Part shown: piece by piece, positions 35,961 to 44,602 of the stretch
How the letters are laid out: every line of letters starts with the position of its first letter
Position numbering within the stretch: the stretch's first letter is position 1
Assembly: GCF_000010805.1 (NCBI RefSeq)
Contig: NC_012522.1
Span: 6,386,001-6,450,000, forward strand
DNA length: 64,000 nucleotides
Source of the DNA: Rhodococcus opacus B4
GTDB taxonomy: Bacteria > Actinomycetota > Actinomycetes > Mycobacteriales > Mycobacteriaceae
Direction: 5' to 3'
Translations under genes and position numbers: made by a program
The notes under the pieces: model-generated
Database searches by the model: none
What the model saw: the letters and a program-made list of their open reading frames with translations, nothing else
Told to the model about the DNA's origin: nothing

Positions 35961-36215
35961 TCAGTGGACGACGACAGGAGTCGGGACCGGGCCGGGATCG
36001 CGCACCGGGACCGCACCTGCTTCCACCGCTCGTGTGATCGACGCGGTCAGCGCCGCGCACTCCTTGCGGGGAGTACCGGGCCGGCCGTCGCCGGTGGTGC
36101 CGATCTCGCGGCAGTGCGCGCGGGCGGTGTCGTCCCACTGGACGGACGTGTGTTCCCAGCTGTTCTTCTGCACCAGGACCCGCGCGCCGCACTCAGTGCA
36201 CTGCAGCGGCTGCAT
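35961..36215 (-). CDS. Small four-cysteine protein overlapping kshA
   Basis: An 84-residue protein. Cys6 and Cys9 form a CxxC (LQCTECGARVLV), and Cys35 and Cys53 follow. This pattern suggests a zinc ribbon or a small iron-sulphur protein. A conserved-looking middle KNSWEHTSVQWDD and an acidic, Pro/Val-rich tail follow. Its ATG at 36215 lies 23 bases inside the kshA reading frame, so it is translationally coupled to kshA and precedes the SDR by 38 bases. I do not recognise a named family. A helper or electron-transfer role for KshA is possible, but nothing in the sequence proves it. Confidence 0.7.
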   Translation of the reverse strand: MQPLQCTECGARVLVQKNSWEHTSVQWDDTARAHCREIGTTGDGRPGTPRKECAALTASITRAVEAGAVPVRDPGPVPTPVVVH

Positions 36216-37356
36216 CGGCTTCGCGGACCTTCCGGGCGAGATTCGCTTCCACTTCGCGCTTCCACGACTCCACGGGGCGGGTGGTGTCGAGTTCGAACTC
36301 GAACCGCTCGGTCATCTGCGGGGTCACCGCGGCGACGTCGACGTAGAACTGCTCGTACCAGCGCCGCAACTGGTAGACCGGGCCGTCCTCCTCGCACAGC
36401 AGCGGGTTCTCGATGCGGGTCTTGTTCTTCCAGATCTCGATGTCCTGTTCGAAGCCCTTCGCGATGAACGTGCCGAAGCCCTTCGCCATCTCGGTGGCGG
36501 CGTCGCCGTCGAGGTCCTTCGACTTCTTGACGATGATGCCGTACTGCAGCACGAACTTGTCGGCGCTGACGGGGTAGTGGCAGTTGATCAGGACGGAGTC
36601 GACGTCGTGCGTCTCGTATCGGTACGTCAGGTCGTCGACCATGAACGACGGTCCGAAATAGGTGGCGTCCGAGCGGCTTCCGAGCATTTTCGGCTGACCC
36701 GACGCGTGTGGGCGCATGTCCTCGCGGGCCTGCCCGCGCATGAACTGGCTGGCGACGTGGCCCTCGAAGACGTTCTTGAAATAGGTGGGGAACGAGTAGT
36801 GCACGTAGAAGAAGTGCGCCATATCGACGATGTTGTCGACCACCTCGCGGCAGTTGGTGTCGACCGTGGTCCGATACCAGACCCAGTCCGTCCACTCGTC
36901 GTCGAGCGCGCCGTCGATGCGGGGAATCGTGACGTCCGCCGGCGGCGGATTGCCTTCCGGATCGTTCCACACGAACAGCATCCCGTCCTGGTCCAGCGCG
37001 TGCCACGACCGGGTCCGCGCGAGCGGCGGCACCCGGCGCGCGTACGGAATCTTCTTGCACCGGCCGTTGCTTCCCCACCGCCAGTCGTGGAACGGGCACG
37101 CCACCTCGTCGCCCTTGACGGTGCCCCGGCTCAGATCGCCGCCCATGTGCCGGCAATAGCCGTCGAGCACGGCGAGATCGCCCGCACTGTCGGCGAAGAC
37201 GACGAGCTTGGTGCCGAACGCCTCGACGGAATGCGGCTTGCCGTCCCGGAACGCCTCGGACAATCCGAGGCAGTGCCATCCACGGGCGAATCGGGTGGGT
37301 GCTGCGCCCGGGTCGATTTCGCGTACCTCGACTGTCTCGGACTGCTGGGTGGTCAC
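36193..37356 (-). CDS. kshA: KshA, terminal oxygenase of 3-ketosteroid 9alpha-hydroxylase
   Basis: A 387-residue Rieske non-haem iron oxygenase. The Rieske ligands are Cys68, His70, Cys87 and His90 (CRH and CPFH). The mononuclear iron site has His181, His186 and Asp305 (VDMAHFFYVHYS and GFEQDIE), with Asp178 as the electron bridge. KshA hydroxylates C-9 of 3-ketosteroids with electrons from KshB; the product opens ring B once delta1 is present. The GTG at 37356 gives the usual length; the frame is open upstream. It is the first gene of the minus-strand transcript and diverges from the HsaA-like gene. Confidence 0.93.
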   Translation of the reverse strand: MTTQQSETVEVREIDPGAAPTRFARGWHCLGLSEAFRDGKPHSVEAFGTKLVVFADSAGDLAVLDGYCRHMGGDLSRGTVKGDEVACPFHDWRWGSNGRCKKIPYARRVPPLARTRSWHALDQDGMLFVWNDPEGNPPPADVTIPRIDGALDDEWTDWVWYRTTVDTNCREVVDNIVDMAHFFYVHYSFPTYFKNVFEGHVASQFMRGQAREDMRPHASGQPKMLGSRSDATYFGPSFMVDDLTYRYETHDVDSVLINCHYPVSADKFVLQYGIIVKKSKDLDGDAATEMAKGFGTFIAKGFEQDIEIWKNKTRIENPLLCEEDGPVYQLRRWYEQFYVDVAAVTPQMTERFEFELDTTRPVESWKREVEANLARKVREADAAAAVH

Positions 37357-37398
37357 GATGCGTCCCGTCCTCTCCTCGGCTTGTGCGGTGCCCTGCAC

Positions 37399-37481
37399 GC
37401 TAAGTGAGCGGAAACGGCCCGCATCGTGTGGTCCCACTGGACGGGACCGTCCGGCGGACGGGTGTTTCCCGTTGAGCGAGA
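37399..37481. promoter_or_regulatory. Island operator motifs at kshA/HsaA-like divergence
   Basis: TCCCGTTGAGCGAGA (37467-37481) matches the island motif at 14 of 15 positions. TCCCACTGGACGGGA (37432-37446, 12/15), within GGTCCCACTGGACGGGACC, and GCTAAGTGAGCGGAA (37399-37413, 11/15) are weaker. They lie 43 to 125 bases from the two divergent starts. Confidence 0.6.
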
Positions 37482-37523
37482 CGCCTGTCCACGCGCCGGT
37501 GCGATCGCCCTACCCTCCGACAG

Positions 37524-38690
37524 ATGACGAACGAGGTCCTCAGATCGGTCCGTGCACTGCTGCCGATGATCGCGGAGTGCGCGGACAAGGTCGACGAGTC
37601 GCGCCGGGTGTCCGAGCAGGTGATCCGTGAACTCGGCGACACCGGAATGTTCAAGATGCTGCAGCCGAGGCGATACGGCGGCACCGAGAGCAATCCGGTG
37701 CACTTCTACGAGGTGGTGCGCGCCGTGTCCGGGGTGTGCGGGTCGACGGGCTGGCTGGCGTCCGTGCTCGGTGTGCACCCGTGGCACCTGGCCCTGTTCG
37801 ACGACAGGGCGCAACGTGACGTGTGGGGCCACGACGATTCGGTGCTGGTGTCGTCCGCGTACGCACCCGTCGGGCGGCTCGTGCCGGTCGACGGCGGATA
37901 CCGGCTGACGGGCGACTGGGGTTTCTCCTCGGGCTGCGAGCACGCGTCGTGGGCGCTGCTCGGCGCGATGGTCGTCGGAACCGAGGGCCGCCCGGTCGAT
38001 TTCATGACCGCGCTGGTGCCGCGGTCGGACTACCGCATCCACGACGTGTGGGACGTGGTGGGAATGCGCGGCACGGCCAGCAACGAGATCAGCGCCGAGG
38101 ACGTCTTCGTTCCCGACTACCGGATCAAGAGGAACTACGAGACGGCGCAACTGCGCGGATCCGGGCAGAAGGTGAACCGGGGGCCCCTGTACCGGCTGCC
38201 GTTCGCCACCCTCTTCACCACCGCCGTCGCGGCGCCCGGGGTCGGCGTCGTCGCCGGATGCTACGAACGCTATCTGACGTTCATGCGGGAACGGGTGCGG
38301 CTCAGCCTCGGTGGCGGCAGATTCGTCGACGACCAGTTCGCGCAGGTCGCGGTCGCGCGGGCGGCGTCCGAGATCGATGCCGCAATCCTGCAGATGGACC
38401 GCAACGTGCGGGAACTGTGGGAACTGGCCGAGGCCGGTGCGGAACTCCCCATGGGTCTGCGCCTGCGGGTGCGCCGCGATCAGGTCCGCGCCACCGAGCG
38501 GGCCCTCGAGGCGATCGACCTGCTCGTCAAGACCGCCGGCGGGAGTTCGCTGTTCCGGGGCAACGCGATCGAACGGTCCTGGCGGGACGCCCACGCGGGC
38601 AGCGCGCACGTGGCCAACGAGCCCGAACGCGCCCTCGCCCTGTTCGGCAGGGGCGCGTTCGGACTCCCGGTGGAGGACAACCTCGTGTAG
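37524..38690 (+). CDS. Second HsaA-like flavin monooxygenase
   Basis: A 388-residue acyl-CoA-dehydrogenase-fold monooxygenase related to HsaA: FKMLQPRRYGGTESNP, RLTGDWGFSSGCEHASW, DVVGMRGTASNEI and SWRDAHAGSAHVANEP. It keeps the group D segments but differs along most of its length from the hsaA product at 27771. No second flavin reductase lies beside it, so it would share HsaB. It ends directly against the convergent kstD gene without a gap. The role may be a parallel hydroxylation of a differently substituted intermediate (inference). Confidence 0.82.
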   Translation: MTNEVLRSVRALLPMIAECADKVDESRRVSEQVIRELGDTGMFKMLQPRRYGGTESNPVHFYEVVRAVSGVCGSTGWLASVLGVHPWHLALFDDRAQRDVWGHDDSVLVSSAYAPVGRLVPVDGGYRLTGDWGFSSGCEHASWALLGAMVVGTEGRPVDFMTALVPRSDYRIHDVWDVVGMRGTASNEISAEDVFVPDYRIKRNYETAQLRGSGQKVNRGPLYRLPFATLFTTAVAAPGVGVVAGCYERYLTFMRERVRLSLGGGRFVDDQFAQVAVARAASEIDAAILQMDRNVRELWELAEAGAELPMGLRLRVRRDQVRATERALEAIDLLVKTAGGSSLFRGNAIERSWRDAHAGSAHVANEPERALALFGRGAFGLPVEDNLV

Positions 38691-40229
38691 TCAGCTCCGC
38701 ATGTGCTGAACGGCCCGGTAGGAGAACACCATTGCGGTACCGAGCGGCACACCCGGTCCGGGATAGAAGCGGCCACTGAGTGACGCGCTCGTGTTGCCGG
38801 CCGCATACAGTCCGTCGATGGCCGTGCCGTCGGCGCGCAGGACGCGGGCGTCGGCGTCGGTCCGGACCCCGCCCTTGGTGCCGAGGTCGCTGAGCACGAT
38901 GCGGGCCGCGTGGAACGGGCCCTGCGACACCGGGCTCAGCGCCGGGTTGGGCGGGGCGTCCGCACCCGTTCCGGGAGGGCAGAAGAAGTTGTCGTACGGA
39001 TCCTCTCCCCGGTGGAATGCCTCGTCGACGCCGTGCTTGGCGAAGTCGTTGAACTGTTCGACCGTGCGGCCCAGAGCGTCTGCGGGGACGCCGATCTGCT
39101 CGGCGAGTTCCTCGATCGTGTCCGCCGACACCCAGGTGCCCGCCGCGAGATGCTTCTCGGCGGAGATGTTCGGAATGGAGATGGCAGGCAACACGGGACC
39201 GCCTTCCTTCGAATCGAAGACGAGGTAGGACGAGGAGCTTCCGTGTTCGATCATCGCGCGGCCGAACTGGTCGTACGGCAGCGACTCGTTGAGGTATCGC
39301 TCGCCGGAACTGTCGACCAGGATTCCGCCTCGCACGCCCACCATGAAAGCGCCCGAGCCGTCCGGAAGTTCGACGCCGGGGCACCACCACGCCTCGTCGA
39401 GCAGCGCGGTGTCGGCACCGGCCTCCACCGCCGCCTTCAGGAGGTCGCCGGTGTTGGCGCCACGCGGGCCCATGCTCCACTCCGCACGGCCGGGCGTTCC
39501 GTTCTCGGTGCGCAGGGCCGCGCTGCCCTCGATCCCGCCCGCCGCGAGCAGCACGCCGCGCGTCGCCCGGATGCGTATCGTCTCACCGGCCGCGTCCGTC
39601 GCCACGGCGCCGACGACCCGGCCGTCCTCGACGATCAGCGAGCGGGCCGCGGTCTCGGTGCGCAGTTCCGCGTGCCCGGTGCCGTACAGGGCCATGAGGA
39701 GACGGCCGATCAGGGCGCGCCCCCCGTTCAGCGTTCCCTCGGGATGCGGCTCGCCTGCCCGGTCGACGTCGGCCTCCGGCCGGATGACCTCACGAAGCTC
39801 CCCGACCTCGTCGCTCGGCAGATCGAGCGGGTTGATCGCGCGACCGTAGTCCATCCGGCCGGGTGCCTTGTAGTAGTCGGGGAATGCGCGCCACTCGAAC
39901 TCGATGTGGGGATCGGATTCGAGGAGTGCGACGACCTCGGGTGCGGTGGTGACGTACGCCTCCTGGCGGTCGATCTCCTCGTCGCCCACCACTGCGCGCA
40001 GGTACGTGCGCGCCTTGTCCGTGGAGTCGCCGATACCGGCACGCTCCTGCACGGCGGTACCCGGCAGCCACACCGCGGCGCCCGAGTACGCGGACGTGCC
40101 ACCGAACAGTGGGGTCTTCTCGAGGACGAGGGTGCGCAAACCCTGCGAAGCGGCCGTGTACGCGCCGGTCAGGGCGCCGCCCCCCGAACCGACCACCAGC
40201 ACGTCGCACTCGGTTGTCCAGTCCTGCAT
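38691..40229 (-). CDS. kstD: Second KstD-family ketosteroid dehydrogenase
   Basis: A 512-residue FAD protein: VVGSGGGALTGA (11-22), FGGTSAYSGAAVW, and a C-terminal AAGNTSASLSGRFYPGPGVPLGTAM. The Pro-Gly-Pro-Gly sequence YPGPG in this segment replaces the EYAGAG of the first copy. It could be a delta1-dehydrogenase or a delta4-(5alpha)-dehydrogenase; the family does not separate by eye. The ATG at 40229 has GGAGG eight bases upstream. It diverges from the TetR gene and ends against the HsaA-like gene with zero spacing. Confidence 0.82.
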   Translation of the reverse strand: MQDWTTECDVLVVGSGGGALTGAYTAASQGLRTLVLEKTPLFGGTSAYSGAAVWLPGTAVQERAGIGDSTDKARTYLRAVVGDEEIDRQEAYVTTAPEVVALLESDPHIEFEWRAFPDYYKAPGRMDYGRAINPLDLPSDEVGELREVIRPEADVDRAGEPHPEGTLNGGRALIGRLLMALYGTGHAELRTETAARSLIVEDGRVVGAVATDAAGETIRIRATRGVLLAAGGIEGSAALRTENGTPGRAEWSMGPRGANTGDLLKAAVEAGADTALLDEAWWCPGVELPDGSGAFMVGVRGGILVDSSGERYLNESLPYDQFGRAMIEHGSSSSYLVFDSKEGGPVLPAISIPNISAEKHLAAGTWVSADTIEELAEQIGVPADALGRTVEQFNDFAKHGVDEAFHRGEDPYDNFFCPPGTGADAPPNPALSPVSQGPFHAARIVLSDLGTKGGVRTDADARVLRADGTAIDGLYAAGNTSASLSGRFYPGPGVPLGTAMVFSYRAVQHMRS

Positions 40230-40319
40230 CGTCGTTTCCTCCGTTGATGGTCTGTGGTGACTGGCGGTCCAGTCGTGGGGTTCACGCAATCGCATCCGGG
40301 GGACCTGCGGCACGTGCGG

Positions 40320-40334
40320 TCCCACTCACCGGAC
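40320..40334. promoter_or_regulatory. Weak island operator motif at kstD/TetR divergence
   Basis: TCCCACTCACCGGAC matches the island motif at 12 of 15 positions and shares the shifted CGGAC half with the copy at 20417. It lies 91 bases from kstD and 80 bases from the TetR start, where an autoregulated repressor would bind. Confidence 0.45.
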
Positions 40335-40413
40335 GAAATTCGAAGCTTTGCCGATCCAGTGCGAGAATCGACAGCGGATCCGGGGCTGTGTGCGGAGTGA
40401 AGGGGGATCGAGG

Positions 40414-41025
40414 GTGCCGAGAATCGCCGAGGTGCGGGACGCTGCCGAACCGAGTTCGGAGGAACAGCGGGCCCGCCACGTCCGCATGCTCGAGGCCGCC
40501 GTAGAACTGGCGACCGAGAAGGAAATCGCCCGCGTCCAGATGCACGAGGTGGCCAAGCGCGCCGGTGTCGCGATCGGGACGCTGTACCGGTACTTTCCGT
40601 CGAAGACGCACCTGTTCGTCGCAGTGATGGTCGATCAGATCGAGCAGATGAGTCGGGGTTTCAAGAAGAGCGCGCCTCCTGGGGAATCGCCGCAGGACGC
40701 GGTGTACAACGTCCTGGTCCGGGCCACCCGGGGTCTGCTGCGCCGGCCCGCGCTCTCGACGGCGATGATCCAGTCCACGAGCACCGCCAACGTCGCGTCC
40801 GTGCCGGACGCGGGGAAGGTCGACCGCGCGTTCCGGCAGATCATGCTGGACGCCGCCGGGATCGAACACCCGACGGAGGAAGACCTGACCGCGTTGCGCC
40901 TGCTGGTGCAGTTGTGGTTCGGCGTGATCCAGTCGTGCCTCAACGGCCGGGTCACCATTCCCGACGCCGAATCCGACATCCGCAAGGCGTGCGACCTGCT
41001 GCTGGTCGGTCTGTCGCACCGCTGA
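40414..41025 (+). CDS. TetR-family regulator related to KstR
   Basis: A 203-residue TetR regulator from the GTG at 40414 (GGGGGA upstream). The helix-turn-helix is at about 40-62 with VQMHEVAKRAGVAIGTLYRYFPSK; the close match of this part to KstR (VQMRAVADRADVAVGTLYRYFPSK) is recalled, not searched. The ligand domain follows and has no clear relatives I can name. KstR-type repressors release DNA when they bind a steroid CoA thioester. It lies between kstD and the thiolase operon and is the best candidate regulator of the island motif. Confidence 0.85.
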   Translation: MPRIAEVRDAAEPSSEEQRARHVRMLEAAVELATEKEIARVQMHEVAKRAGVAIGTLYRYFPSKTHLFVAVMVDQIEQMSRGFKKSAPPGESPQDAVYNVLVRATRGLLRRPALSTAMIQSTSTANVASVPDAGKVDRAFRQIMLDAAGIEHPTEEDLTALRLLVQLWFGVIQSCLNGRVTIPDAESDIRKACDLLLVGLSHR

Positions 41026-41212
41026 CCGCCCGCCGGGCACCGGGGTCGCCTCGTCGGCGTTCCCGAGGTGACATTCATTCCTGACGTCTGAGCCGGGCCG
41101 CGAACGGTCCTTCGCGAGACGAAGGGCATTGATGTCTCCTCAAAAATAGAATAAATTCCAGAAATGGGCCGCGGACGCGTTCGCGAGCCGGAGAACACAG
41201 AGGGAGCGGAAC

Positions 41213-42376
41213 ATGGGCAACGCCGTCATCGTCGACGCGGCACGGACACCGATCGGGCGGCGGCGCGGGGCGCTGTCCGGACTGCATCCGGTCGAACTGC
41301 TCGGCGCAGTACAGCGGGGCGTCGTCGAACGGGCCGGTCTCGCCGCGGAGGACGTCGGGCAGATCGTCGGCGGATGCGTCACCCAGGCCGGTGAGCAGTC
41401 CAACAACGTGACCCGGCAGGCGTGGCTGCACGCGGGACTGCCGTACACGACGGCGGCCACGTCGATCGACTGCGCCTGCGGATCGTCCCAGCAGGCCGTG
41501 CACGTCGTGGCGGGTCTGATCGCGTCCGGCCAGATCTCCGCCGGAATCGGGTGCGGCGTCGAGGCCATGAGCCGGGTGTTCCTCGGCCAGGCCGCCACGC
41601 CGGAAACGGGCAACCCGTACCCCGGCGACTGGTCGATCGACATGGGCGACCAGTTCACGTCCGCGCAGCGGATCGCCGACCTGCGCGGACTCGAGCGCGG
41701 CGACGTCGACGCCCTCGGCCTCGAATCGCAACGACGCGCCGCACAGGCCTGGGCGGAAGGACGATTCGACCGCGAGATCGTGCCGGTCACCGCCCCCGTC
41801 GTGGACAGGGCGGGCGCACCCACCGGTGAATCCGCGGTGATCACCCGGGACGGGGGCCTGCGGGAGACGACGGCCGAGGCCCTGTCGGCGCTGAAGCCGG
41901 TGATCGACGGCCACATCCACACCGCGGGCAACTCGTCCCAGATCAGCGACGGGGCCGCCGCCGTTCTGCTCATGGACGAGGACCGTGCCCGCGCACTCGG
42001 CCTGCGGCCGCGCGCGCGGATCGTCGCGTCCGGCATGGTCGGCTCCGACCCCTATTACCACCTCGACGGGCCGATCGACTCGACGCGGATGGTCCTGGAC
42101 CGCGCCGGAATGTCGCTGGGCGACATCGATCTCGTCGAAATCAACGAGGCATTCGCGTCGGTCGTGCTGTCGTGGGCGCAGGTGCACGGCGCCGACCTGT
42201 CGAAGGTGAACGTCAACGGCGGCGCCATCGCCCTCGGGCATCCGGTGGGCTCCACCGGGGCCCGGCTGATCACCACCGCGCTGCACGAATTGGAGCGCTC
42301 GGACACCGCCACCGCACTCGTCACGATGTGCGCCGGTGGAGCGCTGTCCACCGCCACCATCATCGAACGCATCTGA
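41213..42376 (+). CDS. Steroid-type thiolase (FadA5-like)
   Basis: A 387-residue thiolase. The nucleophile is Cys89 (SIDCACGSSQQAV), and the GGAIALGHPVGSTGAR segment and the late MCAGGALS supply the His and second Cys. FadA5 of M. tuberculosis removes acetyl-CoA from the steroid side chain. It leads the run thiolase, fused acyl-CoA dehydrogenase, hydratase, thioesterase, SDR. A GAGGGAG lies before the ATG. An acetyl-CoA-releasing step of the C5 side chain is the expected role. Confidence 0.85.
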   Translation: MGNAVIVDAARTPIGRRRGALSGLHPVELLGAVQRGVVERAGLAAEDVGQIVGGCVTQAGEQSNNVTRQAWLHAGLPYTTAATSIDCACGSSQQAVHVVAGLIASGQISAGIGCGVEAMSRVFLGQAATPETGNPYPGDWSIDMGDQFTSAQRIADLRGLERGDVDALGLESQRRAAQAWAEGRFDREIVPVTAPVVDRAGAPTGESAVITRDGGLRETTAEALSALKPVIDGHIHTAGNSSQISDGAAAVLLMDEDRARALGLRPRARIVASGMVGSDPYYHLDGPIDSTRMVLDRAGMSLGDIDLVEINEAFASVVLSWAQVHGADLSKVNVNGGAIALGHPVGSTGARLITTALHELERSDTATALVTMCAGGALSTATIIERI

Positions 42377-42399
42377 ACCCCCGAACGATCGAGGCCGAC

Positions 42400-44601
42400 A
42401 TGACAATGGGATTGACCGAAGAAGAGCGCGACCTCCGCGACTCGGTGCGAGGCTGGGCCACGCGGACCGTGACCCCGGACGTGCTCCGGGAGGCCGTCGA
42501 GGCCAAGACCGAGCAGCGACCGTCGTTCTGGACGTCGTTGGCGGAACTGGGCGTACTGGGACTGCACCTGCCGGAGGAGGCAGGCGGAGCGGGCTGCGGG
42601 CTGGTGGAACTGGCTGTGGTCACCGAGGAACTCGGCCGGGTCCTGCTGCCCGGACCTTTTCTACCGACCGTGCTGCTCGGCGCCGTTCTGCACGAATCCG
42701 GGCGCGCGGGTGAGCTGTCCGGACTGGCCGACGGTACGACCCTCGGCGCGGTGGCGCTGCAACCGGGTTCGCTGCGCCTCGTCCGAGACGGCGGAGCAGT
42801 GACACTGGACGGCGAGTCCGGGTACGTCCTCGGCGGGCAGGTGGGAGACCTGTTCCTGCTCGCGGCCGCGGACGGCGACGACACCGTGTTCGTGGCGCTC
42901 ACCCCCGACCGCCTGGGCGTGACCGACCTGCCCAGCCACGACGTGGTGCGCCGCAACGCGACCGCGGCGGTGACCGGACTCGAGATCGCCGACGCCGACG
43001 TCCTGCAAATCGATGCGCAGCGCGTCCTCGATCTGGCCGCCACGTTGTTCGCCGCCGAGGCGTCGGGTGTCGCCGACTGGGCCGTGACCACCGCCGCCGA
43101 CTACGCCAGGGTGCGCAGGCAGTTCGGCCGTCCCATCGGCCAGTTCCAGGGTGTGAAGCACCGGGTGGCGCGGATGCTCGGCCTGGCGGAGCAGGCCAGG
43201 GTGTGCGCCTGGGACGCGGCCCGCGCGATGAATCCCGGAACGGGCGCGGCGGAGGCGTCACTCGCCGCCGCGGTCGCCGGAGCCACCGCGCCCGAGTCGG
43301 CGTTCTCGGTCACCAAGGACTGCATCCAGGTGCTCGGGGGCATCGGCTACACGTGGGAACACGACGCCCACCTGTACCTGCGCCGAGCGCAGTCGCTGCG
43401 GATCCTGCTGGGGTCCACCGCGTTCTGGCGGCGGCGCGTGGCCCGCGCGACCCTGGGCGGTGCCCGGCGGGTGCTCGGCATCGATCTTCCACCCGAGGCC
43501 GCCGGCCTCCGGGCCGGCATCCGAGCGGAACTCGCGGCCGCCGCGTCGCTGTGCGAGGAGGAACGCGGGACGTACCTGGCCGAGAAGGGCTACACCGCAC
43601 CGCACCTCCCCGCACCCTGGGGCAGGGGAGCGGGCGCCGTGGAACAACTCGTGATCGCGGAGGAACTGCGCGCGGCCGCACTGAAGCCCCACGACATGAT
43701 CATCGGAAACTGGGTGGTGCCCACACTCATCGCGCACGGCAGCGACGACCAGTTGCAGCGCTTCGTGCCGCAGTCGCTGCGCGGCGACCTCGTCTGGTGC
43801 CAGCTGTTCTCCGAACCCGGCGCCGGATCGGACCTCGCCGGCCTGACCACCAGGGCCACGAAGGTGGACGGCGGCTGGGTGCTGCGGGGGCAGAAGGTGT
43901 GGACGTCGATGGCCCGGGACGCGGACTGGGGAATCTGCCTCGCCCGCACCGACGCCTCGGTTCCCAAGCACAAGGGATTGTCGTACTTCCTGATCGACAT
44001 GAAGGCGAGCGAGGGTCTGGACATCCGGCCGCTGCGGGAGATCACCGGCGAAGCACTGTTCAACGAGGTGTTCCTCGACGACGTCTTCGTCCCCGACGAA
44101 CTCCTCGTGGGCGATCCGGGCGACGGCTGGAAGCTGGCCCGCACCACCCTCGCCAACGAACGCGTGTCACTGTCGCACGACTCCTCGCTGGGGTCCGGTG
44201 GCGAGGCACTGCTGACCCTGGCCGGTGAACTGCCCGGCGGCATCGACGACGAGCAGCTGACCGTACTCGGCAAGGTGCTCTGCGACGCACAATCCGGTGG
44301 GCTGATGGGGTTGCGCACCACCCTCCGCTCGATCGCGGGCGGGCAGCCGGGCGCCGAGTCGTCGGTCGCGAAACTGCTCGGCGTCGAACACATCCAGCAG
44401 GTGTGGGAGGTGGCGATGGACTGGGCCGGCCCGCGGGCGCTGCTCGGCGACCGGCCCCGCACGTCGGACACACAGATGTTCCTGAACTCGCAGTGCATGT
44501 CGATCGCGGGCGGCACCACCAACGTCCAGCTCAACATCATCGGCGAACGGCTGCTGGGGTTGCCCCGCGACCCAGAGCCCGGGCAAGGAGCGGTGGCCTG
44601 A
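42400..44601 (+). CDS. Fused double acyl-CoA dehydrogenase (FadE34/CasC-like)
   Basis: A 733-residue protein made of two acyl-CoA dehydrogenase modules. Module one covers about 1-365 (FGRPIGQFQGVKHRVARM and IQVLGGIGYTWEHDAHLYLRRA near its end). Module two covers about 370-733 (QLFSEPGAGSDLAG, WVLRGQKVWTSMA, SIAGGTTNVQLNIIGERLLGLP at the end). FadE34 of M. tuberculosis and CasC of RHA1, which desaturate the C5 steroid acyl-CoA side chain, have this length and layout. The ATG at 42400 has GAGG six bases upstream; only one base separates its stop from the hydratase start. Confidence 0.85.
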   Translation: MTMGLTEEERDLRDSVRGWATRTVTPDVLREAVEAKTEQRPSFWTSLAELGVLGLHLPEEAGGAGCGLVELAVVTEELGRVLLPGPFLPTVLLGAVLHESGRAGELSGLADGTTLGAVALQPGSLRLVRDGGAVTLDGESGYVLGGQVGDLFLLAAADGDDTVFVALTPDRLGVTDLPSHDVVRRNATAAVTGLEIADADVLQIDAQRVLDLAATLFAAEASGVADWAVTTAADYARVRRQFGRPIGQFQGVKHRVARMLGLAEQARVCAWDAARAMNPGTGAAEASLAAAVAGATAPESAFSVTKDCIQVLGGIGYTWEHDAHLYLRRAQSLRILLGSTAFWRRRVARATLGGARRVLGIDLPPEAAGLRAGIRAELAAAASLCEEERGTYLAEKGYTAPHLPAPWGRGAGAVEQLVIAEELRAAALKPHDMIIGNWVVPTLIAHGSDDQLQRFVPQSLRGDLVWCQLFSEPGAGSDLAGLTTRATKVDGGWVLRGQKVWTSMARDADWGICLARTDASVPKHKGLSYFLIDMKASEGLDIRPLREITGEALFNEVFLDDVFVPDELLVGDPGDGWKLARTTLANERVSLSHDSSLGSGGEALLTLAGELPGGIDDEQLTVLGKVLCDAQSGGLMGLRTTLRSIAGGQPGAESSVAKLLGVEHIQQVWEVAMDWAGPRALLGDRPRTSDTQMFLNSQCMSIAGGTTNVQLNIIGERLLGLPRDPEPGQGAVA

Positions 44602-44602
44602 C

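Noticed and set aside
41030..41212. Further island operator motif before the thiolase operon
   Set aside because: Only a half match (CGCGAGAC within CCTTCGCGAGACGAAGG) is present; the N5 centre and left half are missing, so it was not counted.
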